A stretch of 64,000 nucleotides of DNA. Source: Streptomyces venezuelae. GTDB lineage: Bacteria > Actinomycetota > Actinomycetes > Streptomycetales > Streptomycetaceae. The stretch covers positions 6,244,001-6,308,000 of the forward strand of contig NZ_CP029189.1 in NCBI RefSeq assembly GCF_008642275.1, given 5' to 3'. Shown one piece after another: positions 33,795 through 41,872 of the stretch (position 1 is its first letter; every line of letters begins with the position of its first letter). Under the pieces are notes generated by a model. That model was not told the DNA's origin. It saw only the letters and a program-made list of their open reading frames with translations, and ran no database searches. A program made the translations under genes and the position numbers.

Positions 33795-33808
33795 CAGTCA
33801 ATAGGAGC
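33791..33808 (+). promoter_or_regulatory. Right end of the IS110 element with -35 and donor sequence
   Basis: TTGACA (33791-33796) overlaps the transposase stop codon and would be the -35 of the circle-junction promoter. ATAGGAGC (33801-33808) is repeated in the candidate donor loop of the bridge RNA. Confidence 0.5.
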
Positions 33809-33846
33809 ATCACCCACTCAGCCCAGCCGGCGGCCCGTCACGCCCG

Positions 33847-34728
33847 TCAGACCCGGCACAGGATCTCGGCGTTCAGGACCGAGAACCACGCGTCGGGGTC
33901 CGCGCCCCAGGCGTGCCAGGCTTCGGCGACGGCCGTCAGGTCCCCCGCCGTGGCGTGGCCGCCACCGGTGGCGACGGAGGCGTAGGCGGAGGCCTGCGTG
34001 CGGTCCGCCCACAGGGCCGACCACCAGGCGGTCTCCTCGGGAGTGGCGAAGCACCAGGCCGTCGCGGAGGAGGTCACGTCCGTGAAGCCGGCCTGCCGGG
34101 CCCAGGCCCGCAGGTGACGGCCGGCGTCCGGTTCGCCGCCGTTGGCGCGGGCCACCCGCCGGTACAGGTCCAGCCAGTCGTCCAGGCCCGGCACGGCCGG
34201 GTACCAGGTCATCGCGGCGTAGTCGGCGTCGCGGGCCGCCACGATCCCGCCCGGCCGGCACACCCGGCGCATCTCGCGCAGCGCCCTGACCGGGTCGCCC
34301 ACGTGCTGCAGCACCTGGTGGGCGTGGACCACGTCGAAGGAGTCGTCCGGGAAGTCCAGCGCGTGGACGTCGGCGGTCGCGAAGGACACGGCGTCGCCCA
34401 GACCGCGTTCCTCCACGAACGTACGGGCCTGCTCCAGGACGTCCCCGGCGGCATCGACGGCGGTGACGTGCCCGCCCGGCGCGACCAGCCGCGCCAGGTC
34501 CGCGGTGATCGTGCCCGGGCCGCAGCCGACGTCCAGTACCCGCATTCCGGGGTGCAGCTCGCCGATCAGGTACGCGGCGGAGTTCTCGGCGGTGCGCCAG
34601 CGGTGTGAGCGCAGCACGGACTCGTGGTGGCCGTGCGTGTAGACGGCGGTCTCCCCGGCGGCGGTCTCCCCGGTTGCGGTCTCTCTGGCGGCGGCTTCCC
34701 GGGCGTCGGCTCCGCTGGTGGCGTTCAT
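33847..34728 (-). CDS. Class I SAM-dependent methyltransferase
   Basis: This protein of about 293 residues has the SAM-binding motif I (VLDVGCGPGTITADLA), motif II (VTAVDAAGDVLEQA) and the usual acidic region (FATADVHALDFPDDSFDVVH). It resembles UbiE/arsenite-type small-molecule methyltransferases; the substrate is unknown. The N-terminus has a short Glu-Thr-Ala repeat (ARETATGETAAGETAVY). I chose ATG 34728 (MNATSG); the open frame extends to 34770. The IS110 element sits 38 bp beyond its stop. Confidence 0.88.
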   Translation of the reverse strand: MNATSGADAREAAARETATGETAAGETAVYTHGHHESVLRSHRWRTAENSAAYLIGELHPGMRVLDVGCGPGTITADLARLVAPGGHVTAVDAAGDVLEQARTFVEERGLGDAVSFATADVHALDFPDDSFDVVHAHQVLQHVGDPVRALREMRRVCRPGGIVAARDADYAAMTWYPAVPGLDDWLDLYRRVARANGGEPDAGRHLRAWARQAGFTDVTSSATAWCFATPEETAWWSALWADRTQASAYASVATGGGHATAGDLTAVAEAWHAWGADPDAWFSVLNAEILCRV

Positions 34729-34926
34729 GCCGGACCCCTCCTCATCTCCTCGTCGAAGCGTCGTCCCCACCGTAGACGATCAGTTCGTCATCTGAGATCG
34801 GCGTTTTGACATGTGGACACACGTGTTGTGCGCCTAGGGGAACGGACGGGGCGGTGGCAGGCCCATGCGGGTGCGAGGAGAGTGGCTGCAGGGGGCACAT
34901 CCCCATGGCGGAGGGCGGTGAGGGGC

Positions 34927-35499
34927 ATGACGGACACGCTGCTCGAACGGCACGCCGAGGCGCTGAGGCTCTTCGGCGAGAGGGTGCGTGACGTACGCGG
35001 CGACCAGTGGGGAGAGCCGACCCCGTGCACGGAATGGAACGTGCGGGAGCTGGTCAACCACGTCACCGCGGAGCAGCTCTGGATCCCGCCGCTGGTCGCC
35101 GAAGGCCGCACCGTCGGGGAGCTGGGCGACAGCTTTTCAGGTGACGTGCTGGGTGACGACCCCGTCGCGGCCTGGGACCGGGCCTCGGCCGCCGCGCACG
35201 CCGCCTTCGCCGCGGCCGGCGCGATGGACCGGACCGTGCGCCTGTCGTACGGGCCCGCGCTCGGATCGGCGTACTGCTCGGAGCTGACCGCCGACTGCGT
35301 CGTGCACACCTGGGACCTCGCCCGGGGCATCGGCGCTCAGGACCGGCTGCCCGACGGCCTCGTCGAGTTCTCGATCAAGGAGATCATGCCGTACGCGGAC
35401 GGACTCGCGGCCAGTGGCCAGTTCGCCGGTCCGGTGGAGGTGCCGGCGGGCGCGAACGCGCAGACCAGGCTCCTGGCGATGGTGGGGCGCACGGGCTGA
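34927..35499 (+). CDS. TIGR03086-type DinB/maleylpyruvate isomerase-like protein
   Basis: This 190-residue four-helix-bundle protein is of the mycothiol-dependent maleylpyruvate isomerase N-terminal type. The family histidines are in ELVNHVTAEQLWIP and CVVHTWDLARG, with the conserved TPCTEWNVRELV before the first. Members bind a metal and may use mycothiol; no substrate is known. The open frame starts at 34813, but the upstream residues are not protein-like and the ATG at 34927 (MTDTLLERHA) has GAGGGGC just before it. Confidence 0.87.
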   Translation: MTDTLLERHAEALRLFGERVRDVRGDQWGEPTPCTEWNVRELVNHVTAEQLWIPPLVAEGRTVGELGDSFSGDVLGDDPVAAWDRASAAAHAAFAAAGAMDRTVRLSYGPALGSAYCSELTADCVVHTWDLARGIGAQDRLPDGLVEFSIKEIMPYADGLAASGQFAGPVEVPAGANAQTRLLAMVGRTG

Positions 35500-35550
35500 C
35501 GCGCCGGGGTCGGCAGCGCGCGGACGAGGGCGCGCACGGGCTGAGGTGCG

Positions 35551-35601
35551 CGGGCTGACGGCCCGGGGTTGACGGCCCGGGGCTGACGGCACGGGCCTGA
35601 C
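35551..35601 (+). repeat. 15-bp degenerate tandem repeat
   Basis: Three to four copies of a unit like GGCTGACGGCCCGGG follow one another in the 278-bp gap between two plus-strand genes. The rest of the gap is GC-rich, with an A/T-rich patch near 35640-35660 that includes GTATAAAG. That patch could be a -10 for the next gene. Confidence 0.5.
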
Positions 35602-35777
35602 ACGCGGGTGGCGGGCATCCCGTGCACAACGGGCATCTAGCTCCAAATAGTCGTATAAAGGTCAGGTCTGGCGGGGATGCCGTGGGGTCCCGCGGTGCGT
35701 GGCGCTGCGCCGTGGGGCCCGGCGGGGCCCGGGCCGGCCCGGCAGGCGAGCGCGGAAGGCGGGAAGCGGTGGCGGGG

Positions 35778-36995
35778 ATGCAGCGCACGGCGGCCGAGGG
35801 CCGCGGCCCGGTCCGGTACGGCCCGCCCGCCCCCCAGCCCGGCCTGCCCGTGCTCCCCGAACTGCTCACCGTTCTCGCCGCGGCCGCCGGACGCGCCGCC
35901 CCCGAGCCCCCGGGCGGCGGCCAGGCCGTACGGGAGGCCGCCTGCCGCCACTGGGGCAGGCGCGGGCTCGCCACCTCCCCCGAGAACGTGGCCGCGGGCC
36001 CCGGAGCCCCGGCGCTGCTCCTGGCCCTGCTCGGGGCGTACGGGGGAGACGTGATGCTGCCCCGGCCCTGTCCCGCCTGGTGGACCCCCCAGGTCCGGAT
36101 GCTGGGCCGCCGGGCCTACCACGTCCCGACCCCGGCCGAGTGCGGCGGCGTACCCGACCCCTACGCCCTGCTGGAGACCGTCCGGCGGGTGCGCGCCGAG
36201 GGCGGCGACCCGCGCGTCCTGCTGCTGTCGGTCGCCGACGACCCCACCGCGACCGTGCCGCCGCCCGAGATGCTGCGCGAGGCCTGCGAGGCCGCCGAAT
36301 CCGCCGGACTGTTCGTCGTCAGCGACGAAAGCTGGCGCGACACCGTCCACCGCCCCCACGAGACCCTGGTCCTGAGCCCCGCCGAGATGCTCCCCGAACA
36401 GGCAGCCGTCCTCGTCGACCTGTCCGGTGCGATGCTGCCTGCCGGGTGGCCCGCCGCCGTCGTCCGTTTCCCCGGCACCCCGCGTGGGACCTGGCTGCGC
36501 GCCCGTACCCTCGACGTCCTCACCGCCACCGGGGCGATGGTGGCCGGACCCGTCGCGGGGGCCGCCGCGCACGCCCTCGACGAACCCGACGCCGTCGCCG
36601 CGCGCGCGTACGCCGCCTCCGCCCTGCACGGGGTGGTGGCCGCCGCCGCGTACCGGCGGCTGCTGGAGGCCGGGGCGCTGGCCCGGCCCCCGCAGGCCGG
36701 CCGACACCTGTACGCCGACCTCACCCCCCTGCGCGCCGGACTCGCCCGGCACGGGGTCGGGGACGCGATGGAGCTGGAGGACTGGCTCGGCGGCCGGCTC
36801 GGCGCGCCCACCCCCGGCGGGCAGCGGTTCGCCGACGAACTGGGCGCGCTGCGCGTGCGGTTGTCCACCGGGCCGCTGCTGGGTGCCACCCCGCAGGAGC
36901 GGCTGGCCGCGCTCACCGCCCGCGATCCGCTCGCACTCCCGCACGTACGCGACTCCCTCGAACTCCTCGGATCAGTCCTGGCCGGGCTGGCCTGA
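35778..36995 (+). CDS. Aminotransferase-fold protein lacking the PLP lysine
   Basis: This 405-residue protein has the class I/II aminotransferase fold: AAGPGAPALLLALLGAYGGD (phosphate-binding entry), PRPCPAWWTPQVRMLGRRAY, and SDESWRDTVH, whose Asp is where the PLP-N1 ligand should be. The next motif, normally S-x-S-K-x-x-x-x-x-G-x-R, reads VDLSGAMLPAGWPAAVVRF, with Gly where the Schiff-base Lys should be and Pro in place of Arg. It is therefore unlikely to be a standard aminotransferase. The start is ATG 35778 (MQRTAAEG). It is 31 bp upstream of an MBL-fold gene, probably in one operon. Confidence 0.8.
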   Translation: MQRTAAEGRGPVRYGPPAPQPGLPVLPELLTVLAAAAGRAAPEPPGGGQAVREAACRHWGRRGLATSPENVAAGPGAPALLLALLGAYGGDVMLPRPCPAWWTPQVRMLGRRAYHVPTPAECGGVPDPYALLETVRRVRAEGGDPRVLLLSVADDPTATVPPPEMLREACEAAESAGLFVVSDESWRDTVHRPHETLVLSPAEMLPEQAAVLVDLSGAMLPAGWPAAVVRFPGTPRGTWLRARTLDVLTATGAMVAGPVAGAAAHALDEPDAVAARAYAASALHGVVAAAAYRRLLEAGALARPPQAGRHLYADLTPLRAGLARHGVGDAMELEDWLGGRLGAPTPGGQRFADELGALRVRLSTGPLLGATPQERLAALTARDPLALPHVRDSLELLGSVLAGLA

Positions 36996-37026
36996 CCACC
37001 CGACCCCGGTGAACGGAGACTGCGTG

Positions 37027-38169
37027 ATGAGGGACCGGACGGATGCCCCCGCCCCCGCGCCCGCCCCTGACGCCGCTGCCGGCCGCACCCCCGCGAGGCC
37101 GGGGCCGGGGCCGGACCGGGGGCCGGAGCAGGGGCCGGGGCCGGACCGGGGGCCGGAGCAGGGGCCGGAGCCGGCGTCGGTGCCGCGACCGCTCCGTGAA
37201 CACCGCCACTGGCCCCGCTCGTTCGCGGACCGGCTGACCACCCCGCTCCCCGGGGTCCGGGGCTACGCCCGCCTCGCCCGCGAGGGTGCCTTCCGCCCCG
37301 GCACCGAAGGGCTGCGCGGCATTCCCGACCTGCCGTACGAGCCCGCTCCGCTGCCCCCCGTACACCCCGGCGGCGTCTGCGTCACCTGGGCCGGACACGC
37401 CAGCTGGGTCCTGCGGACCGGAGGGCTGACCGTGCTGACCGACCCGGTCTGGTCCCGGCGGATCCTCGGCACCCCGGCCCGGATGACCCCGGTCGGGGTG
37501 CGGTGGGAGGAGCTGCCACCGGTGGACGCGGTGGTGATCAGCCACAACCACTACGACCACCTCGACGCCCCCACCCTCAAGCGGCTGCCCCGGCACACGG
37601 ACCTGTTCGTACCCGCGGGCCTGGCCGGCTGGTTCCGCCGCCGGGGCTTCACCCGGGTCACCGACCTCGACTGGTGGGAAGCGGCCGAACTGGGCGGCGT
37701 ACGCTTCGAGTTCGTTCCCGCCCACCACTGGTCCAAGCGGTCGCTGCTCGACACCTGCCGGTCCCTGTGGGGCGGCTGGATCCTCACCGACACCCTGAGT
37801 GCGGCGCCGCGGAAGCTCTACTTCGCAGGGGACACCGGCTACGGGCACTGGTTCGGCGAGATCGGCCGCCGCCACCCCGGCATCGACCTCGCCCTCCTGC
37901 CCGTGGGCGCGTACGCCCCGCGCTGGTGGCTCGGCGACGTCCACGCCGACCCGGAGGAGGCCGTACAGGCCTGCCTCGACCTGGGAGCCCGCCGGATGGC
38001 TCCCATGCACTGGGCCGCCTTCGTCCTCTCCGCGGAGCCCGTCATGGAACCCCTGCACCGCACGCTGGCCGCCTGGCAGCGGGCCGGCCTGCCCCGCGAG
38101 GACCTCTGGGACCTGCCGATCGGCGCCTCCCGCGCACTGCCTGCGGAGGACGTCCGGACGACCGGGTGA
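37027..38169 (+). CDS. MBL-fold metallo-hydrolase (RomA/NAPE-PLD type)
   Basis: This 380-residue metallo-beta-lactamase-fold hydrolase has the metal motif SHNHYDHLD (about residues 180-188), VPAHHWSKRSLLD, YFAGDTGYG and MAPMHWAAF. These match the N-acyl-phosphatidylethanolamine phospholipase D-like group. The substrate in bacteria is unknown. The N-terminus is low complexity and carries a duplicated 10-residue unit, GPGPDRGPEQ, from a 30-bp DNA repeat. The start is ATG 37027, with GTG 37024 adjacent. It follows the aminotransferase-fold gene by 31 bp. Confidence 0.88.
   Translation: MRDRTDAPAPAPAPDAAAGRTPARPGPGPDRGPEQGPGPDRGPEQGPEPASVPRPLREHRHWPRSFADRLTTPLPGVRGYARLAREGAFRPGTEGLRGIPDLPYEPAPLPPVHPGGVCVTWAGHASWVLRTGGLTVLTDPVWSRRILGTPARMTPVGVRWEELPPVDAVVISHNHYDHLDAPTLKRLPRHTDLFVPAGLAGWFRRRGFTRVTDLDWWEAAELGGVRFEFVPAHHWSKRSLLDTCRSLWGGWILTDTLSAAPRKLYFAGDTGYGHWFGEIGRRHPGIDLALLPVGAYAPRWWLGDVHADPEEAVQACLDLGARRMAPMHWAAFVLSAEPVMEPLHRTLAAWQRAGLPREDLWDLPIGASRALPAEDVRTTG
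37101..37168 (+). repeat. 30-bp in-frame tandem repeat
   Basis: Two identical 30-bp units (37101-37130 and 37131-37160) plus 8 bp of a third lie inside the 5' part of the MBL gene. The period is a multiple of three, so copy-number changes would only lengthen or shorten the linker. Confidence 0.9.
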
Positions 38170-38185
38170 GCGGCGCCGCCCGGAC

Positions 38186-38456
38186 TCAGTCGTGCCGGGC
38201 CCGGCCACCCACGTTGTGGATGAACCGCTGGAGCACCCTGAGCGCGATCAGGTACTCCGCGTCGGAGATCCCCGCGTGCCGCTCGTCCCACAGGTCCTTC
38301 TGAAGGGCCGCGGCCCCGCCGAAGAACTCCCGCCCCTCAGGGCCCCAGCCCGGCGAGCGCGCCGCGGGTACGGCGCACGATCGCGTCGTAGGCGGCCCAG
38401 CTCCAGTAGCCGATGGGCTGGCGGATCAGTTCGGCGTCGTCGTGCGAGTACTCCAT
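38186..38456 (-). pseudogene. MarR-family regulator, central deletion and frameshift
   Basis: From ATG 38456 the frame reads MEYSHDDAELIRQPIGYWSW and on to RRTRGALAGLGP, then stops. Immediately after, in another frame, the sequence reads PEGREFFGGAAALQKDLWDE and continues to VLQRFIHNVGG and a stop at 38186. The two pieces look like the first and last helices of one MarR protein. The winged-helix core of about 65 residues is missing. The gene is dead as read here. Confidence 0.75.
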
Positions 38457-38758
38457 GGCGGATCGACTCCCCGTCGGTGGTGTGGTGCCGTGTGATGGAC
38501 AGGACCCTACGAACTCAACCGCACTTGAGGTCCAGCCCGGCGGGCCCACCCACGCACCCGCGTGCGGCCCTCCGGCCCGCGGGCGGCACCCTTTCCACGG
38601 GATCACCGTCGCGCCGGGTCCGAGCCCGTTCCCCACGGCATCGGAGTGGCCGTCGGCCGCCGCGATGGCGTGGCTTCCGCTCCGGGGCCGCGCACTCCCT
38701 AGAGTCGGCGGGGGCGCGGCACCGGGCCGGCCGACCGTCCGGATCAGGTGGGTGAGTC
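38457..38758. other. Intergenic region upstream of the NHL gene
   Basis: About 300 bp without a gene. It holds one clear palindrome (38514-38529, listed separately), GC-rich sequence, and the probable promoter of the NHL-repeat gene. I see no hairpin terminator. Confidence 0.4.
38514..38529 (-). promoter_or_regulatory. CTCAA-N6-TTGAG palindrome, MerR-type operator candidate
   Basis: CTCAA and TTGAG are separated by 6 bp, 58 bp upstream of the MarR pseudogene start. Palindromes of this kind, continuing into GAGGT, occur at promoters controlled by MerR/SoxR-type regulators in Streptomyces. It may be the surviving operator of the broken gene or may serve the NHL gene to the right. Confidence 0.35.
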
Positions 38759-39706
38759 GTGGAACGCATGACGGCCGAGTCACGAACGGGGACGTCCCCG
38801 GCCGCCCGGCGGTGGCCCCGGCGGCTGGCCGCCGCGGTGGCGCTGCTCATGCTCTGCGCGCTCCCCGCGGGCGCTGCGGGTGCCGCGCAGCCCGGCGGCG
38901 TACGGTCGCCCGCGGGCCCGCCGCTGTACGTGTCCGACTACGGCGGCAACCGGGTGGTGTCCCTGCCCCTGGACGGCGGCGAGCAGAGCACCGTCCCGTT
39001 CGACGGCCTGGTACGGCCGACCGGCATGGCCTGGGACGCCGCCGGCCGGCTCTACGTGTCCGACACGGGCAACAACCGGGTCCTCGTGCTGCCCCCGAAC
39101 GGCGGGGAGCAGGCCGTCGTGCCCACCGCCGGCCTGTCGCGCCCGCTGGGACTCGCCGTCGACCCGGCCGGGAACCTCTACGTCGCCGACAGCTTCAACG
39201 ACCGGATCGTGAAGGTCCCGGCCGGTGGCGGGGTCCAGACGACCGTCCCCACCACCGGGCTGCTGCATCCCTGGGGGCTGGCCTGGGCGCCCGGAGGGGA
39301 GCTGTACGTCTCCGACTTCGTCAACGACCGAGTCGTCAAGGTGGCCGTGGACGGCAGCGGCCAGACCACGGTGCCCACGACCGGGCTCTCCCAGCCGACC
39401 GGGCTGGCCCCGAACGCCGCCGGTGACCTGTACATCGCCGACAGCGGCAACAACCGGGTCGTGAAGGTGGCGGCGGGCAGCGGCGCGCAGAGCACGGTGC
39501 ACACCACCGGCCTCAGCTCCCCGCTGGGCCTCGCGCTCGACGGCTCCGGCGGCCTGTACGTGGCCGACGGCTTCAACAACCGGGTGGTTCGGGTCCGCGA
39601 GACGGGCGGCGGGCAGGTCACGCTCGGCTTCACGGGCCTCAACACGCCGACCGGGCTCGCGTTCCCGCCGGCCGCCGCCCGCCCGGGACCCGACCGGGAC
39701 CGGTAG
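38759..39706 (+). CDS. Secreted NHL-repeat beta-propeller protein
   Basis: This protein of about 315 residues has a signal peptide (RRWPRRLAAAVALLMLCALP, cleavage near AGAAGA). Six NHL repeats of about 43 residues follow, each with a PTGLAxDxxGxLYVSDxxNNRVV pattern (for example GLAVDPAGNLYVADSFNDRI). They should close into a six-bladed propeller like the sensor domain of mycobacterial PknD. No kinase or other domain is attached, so it may bind a ligand or partner outside the cell. The start is GTG 38759, with ATG 38768 possible. Confidence 0.88.
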   Translation: MERMTAESRTGTSPAARRWPRRLAAAVALLMLCALPAGAAGAAQPGGVRSPAGPPLYVSDYGGNRVVSLPLDGGEQSTVPFDGLVRPTGMAWDAAGRLYVSDTGNNRVLVLPPNGGEQAVVPTAGLSRPLGLAVDPAGNLYVADSFNDRIVKVPAGGGVQTTVPTTGLLHPWGLAWAPGGELYVSDFVNDRVVKVAVDGSGQTTVPTTGLSQPTGLAPNAAGDLYIADSGNNRVVKVAAGSGAQSTVHTTGLSSPLGLALDGSGGLYVADGFNNRVVRVRETGGGQVTLGFTGLNTPTGLAFPPAAARPGPDRDR

Positions 39707-39751
39707 GCGGTGCCACGGGCCGGCCGCGGCCGGTGCCGGGGCGCGGCCGGC

Positions 39752-40381
39752 TCATGGCCGCGGCCGCAGGCGGCGCCACAGCGAGGGCCCCGCGCTGAGT
39801 GCGAGGGCCAGGCCGACCGCGAGTGCCACCCCCTTCCAGGGCTCCGCGAAGAGGGTGCCGCCCAGGATGCCGATCAGAGCGTACGTCGCCGCCCAGGCCA
39901 GGCAGGCCGGGGCGTCGCCGCGGGCGAAGCGGCGCAACGGCAGCTGCGCCAGCAGGCAGGCCAGCATCACCGGGATCCGGCCCGCCGGGACCAGCCGGGA
40001 CAGGACCAGGACCAGGACCCCGTGCTCGTCGAGCCTCGTCCGCGCCTGCTCCAGCCGCTCCGGTGTGGCCCGGCCGCGCAGCGCCTCCAGCCAGCGCGAG
40101 CCGCCCCGTGAGCGCACCCCGCGCTGCCCGAGCCAGTACAGCGTCATGTCCCCGGTGAACGCCGCCAGCGCCGACACCGCGAACACCAGCAGCACCCCGT
40201 AGGGCGGCGACTGGTGGTGGAAGGCCACCACGGCCGCCGAACTCACCAGCGCACCCGTCGGGATGACGGGCACCAGCGCGCCCAGGGCCACCAGCAGGAA
40301 CAAGGCCGGGTACCCCACCGCCTGCTGGGTGCTCTCCGGCGGTACCTGCCCGGCGGCCGCCGCGAGCTCGCGCCATGTCAC
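39752..40381 (-). CDS. DedA-family membrane protein
   Basis: This 209-residue membrane protein has the DedA/SNARE-associated domain: GALVPVIPTGALVSSAAVVA, FTGDMTLYWLGQRG, RLDEHGVLVLVLSRLVPAGR and PVMLACLLAQLPLRRF. The family moves undecaprenyl phosphate or other lipids between leaflets. The open frame continues to 41134, but the real start is GTG 40381 (VTWRELA). It overlaps the upstream MBL gene stop by 4 bp, so the two are translationally coupled. Confidence 0.88.
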   Translation of the reverse strand: MTWRELAAAAGQVPPESTQQAVGYPALFLLVALGALVPVIPTGALVSSAAVVAFHHQSPPYGVLLVFAVSALAAFTGDMTLYWLGQRGVRSRGGSRWLEALRGRATPERLEQARTRLDEHGVLVLVLSRLVPAGRIPVMLACLLAQLPLRRFARGDAPACLAWAATYALIGILGGTLFAEPWKGVALAVGLALALSAGPSLWRRLRPRP

Positions 40382-41154
40382 GGCAGCCGCACCCGCTCGC
40401 CGTGCTGCGGCACCCGTACGGCCACCTCGGGCGCCAGCTGCCGTGCGAGCCGCTCGAACTCCTCGCCGGGCGCGTGGAATTCGTGCGGCCGCACCGCGTC
40501 CAGCCCGACGGGCCAGTACGTCCCGTAGTGCACCGGGACCGCCGCCGCGGGTGCCAGCCGGGCCAGCGCCTGCGCCGCCCGCGCCGCGTCCAGGTGTCCG
40601 GGGCCGAGGTACGGACCCCAGCCGCCCACCGGCAGCAGGGCCACGTCCACCGGCCCGACCTCCTCGGCCATGGTGTCGAACAGCCCGGTGTCCCCGGCGA
40701 AGTAGGTCCGTGCCGCGCCGTGCACCACGTACCCGAGCGCCGGGCACAGGCGCGGCCCGAACGGCAGCCGCCGTCCGTCGTGCCGCGCGCCGACCGCCCG
40801 GACCCGTACCCCGTCCCGTACGGGGACCTCCTCGCCCGGTACCACCTCCGTCACGGCCAGCCCGCGCAGCCCGGCGACCCGCGCCAGCCCCGGCACGGCC
40901 CGGCGCGCGCCGCGCGGCACCAGCAGCCCGGTGCCGGGCGCGAGCCGCGCCAGCGACGGCAGGTGCAGGTGGTCGGCGTGCAGATGGGAGACCAGCACCA
41001 CATCGGCCACCGCCGCCTGGGGCGGGGGCACCGCCCCGCGGCGCCGCCGCAGGTGCGCGAGCCGCCGCGCGAACAGCGGGTCCGTGAGCAGCCGGACCCC
41101 GGAGTCCTCGACGGTGCACGTGGCATGACCCCACCAGGTGATCTCCACCGGCAC
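40378..41154 (-). CDS. MBL-fold metallo-hydrolase (UlaG-like)
   Basis: This 258-residue metallo-beta-lactamase-fold protein has WWGHATCTVEDSGVRLLTDP at its start and the metal motif SHLHADHLHLPSL. FAGDTGLFDTM and VHYGTYWP follow. It resembles the L-ascorbate-6-phosphate lactonase-like hydrolases, with unknown substrate. The start GTG 41154 is supported by GGAGG 5 nt upstream; the frame before it is not protein-like. It is first in an operon with the DedA gene (4-bp overlap). Confidence 0.85.
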   Translation of the reverse strand: MPVEITWWGHATCTVEDSGVRLLTDPLFARRLAHLRRRRGAVPPPQAAVADVVLVSHLHADHLHLPSLARLAPGTGLLVPRGARRAVPGLARVAGLRGLAVTEVVPGEEVPVRDGVRVRAVGARHDGRRLPFGPRLCPALGYVVHGAARTYFAGDTGLFDTMAEEVGPVDVALLPVGGWGPYLGPGHLDAARAAQALARLAPAAAVPVHYGTYWPVGLDAVRPHEFHAPGEEFERLARQLAPEVAVRVPQHGERVRLP

Positions 41155-41287
41155 CCGGACCTCCCTCCCTCGTGCCTCGCTCACGAGCCTAGTGCTCTGA
41201 CCGGAGCCTGCCCCGCGCGGCCGTGCGGAACCGGATCTCGGCCGCCCCCCTCCTCTACGGCGGAGTATCGGAGTAGGGTCCGGCGGC

Positions 41288-41692
41288 ATGGAAGAGTTGC
41301 GCGTGGCCGCGATCACCAGCCTGGCCCCGCTCGAAGACCTCGACGCCGACCCCTTCGCCGTGGACACCCGCGGCCAGCACGCCATGTGCGCGCGCTGGGC
41401 CGCCGACCGCGGCTACGTCGTGACGAGGCAACTGCTGGTCTACGGCCTGCGCGCCGACCACTGCGGGCTCTGGTCCGACGTCGACACCGGGCAGGTCGAC
41501 CTGTTCGTCGCCGCCAACGACCGGGTGCTGGCACGCGCGCTGCGCTCCGTCGAGGAGTTCACCGCGGAGTGCGAGCGGCGCGGCGTCCGGCTGGAGACCG
41601 CCGGGGGCGAGGAGCCCCGCTACACCTCCGCGATGAAGGCCGAGGTGCACCGCAGGCTGTCCATGCCGACCGCCGGCTACGACGGCACCTGA
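41288..41692 (+). CDS. Serine-recombinase-like domain protein without catalytic Ser
   Basis: This 134-residue protein is laid out like the N-terminal catalytic domain of serine resolvases. An N-terminal strand, RGQHAMCARWAADRGYVVTR (the Q..C...A...G..V segment), VDTGQVDLFVAANDRVLARA (the D.gR-like and DRL.R segments) and ECERRGVRLETA are present. The catalytic Ser of the Y-x-R-x-S motif has no counterpart; the start reads VAAITSLAPLEDL. There is no DNA-binding domain. It is probably a non-catalytic relative with a structural or regulatory role. The start is ATG 41288. Confidence 0.6.
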   Translation: MEELRVAAITSLAPLEDLDADPFAVDTRGQHAMCARWAADRGYVVTRQLLVYGLRADHCGLWSDVDTGQVDLFVAANDRVLARALRSVEEFTAECERRGVRLETAGGEEPRYTSAMKAEVHRRLSMPTAGYDGT

Positions 41693-41872
41693 CCGTCCCG
41701 CTCCGAACCGTCCTGCCCCGCCCCGTACCGCCCCGCCCTCAACCGGCCTGACCCGACCTCACGGGCCCGGCGCCGCCCGCCATACGCCCTTGTGCGCCGT
41801 CCGCTTCGCCCGACCGGGTGCGCCGGGCTGTGCGAGCCTGGAAGACGGAACGGGCGCGCGGGAGGTGGCGGC

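Larger units (their letters stand above)
32337..33808 (+). mobile_element. IS110-group insertion sequence
   Basis: The element consists of about 240 bp of non-coding left end, a single transposase gene and only about 14 bp of right end. This layout is that of the IS110 group rather than IS1111. There are no terminal inverted repeats, as expected. The exact ends are inferred from the -10-like TATATG on the left and from TTGACA plus ATAGGAGC on the right; the limits could be off by about 10 bp. It lies between the 3' end of a methyltransferase gene and the 5' end of the LppU-like gene. It looks intact and recent. Confidence 0.75.
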
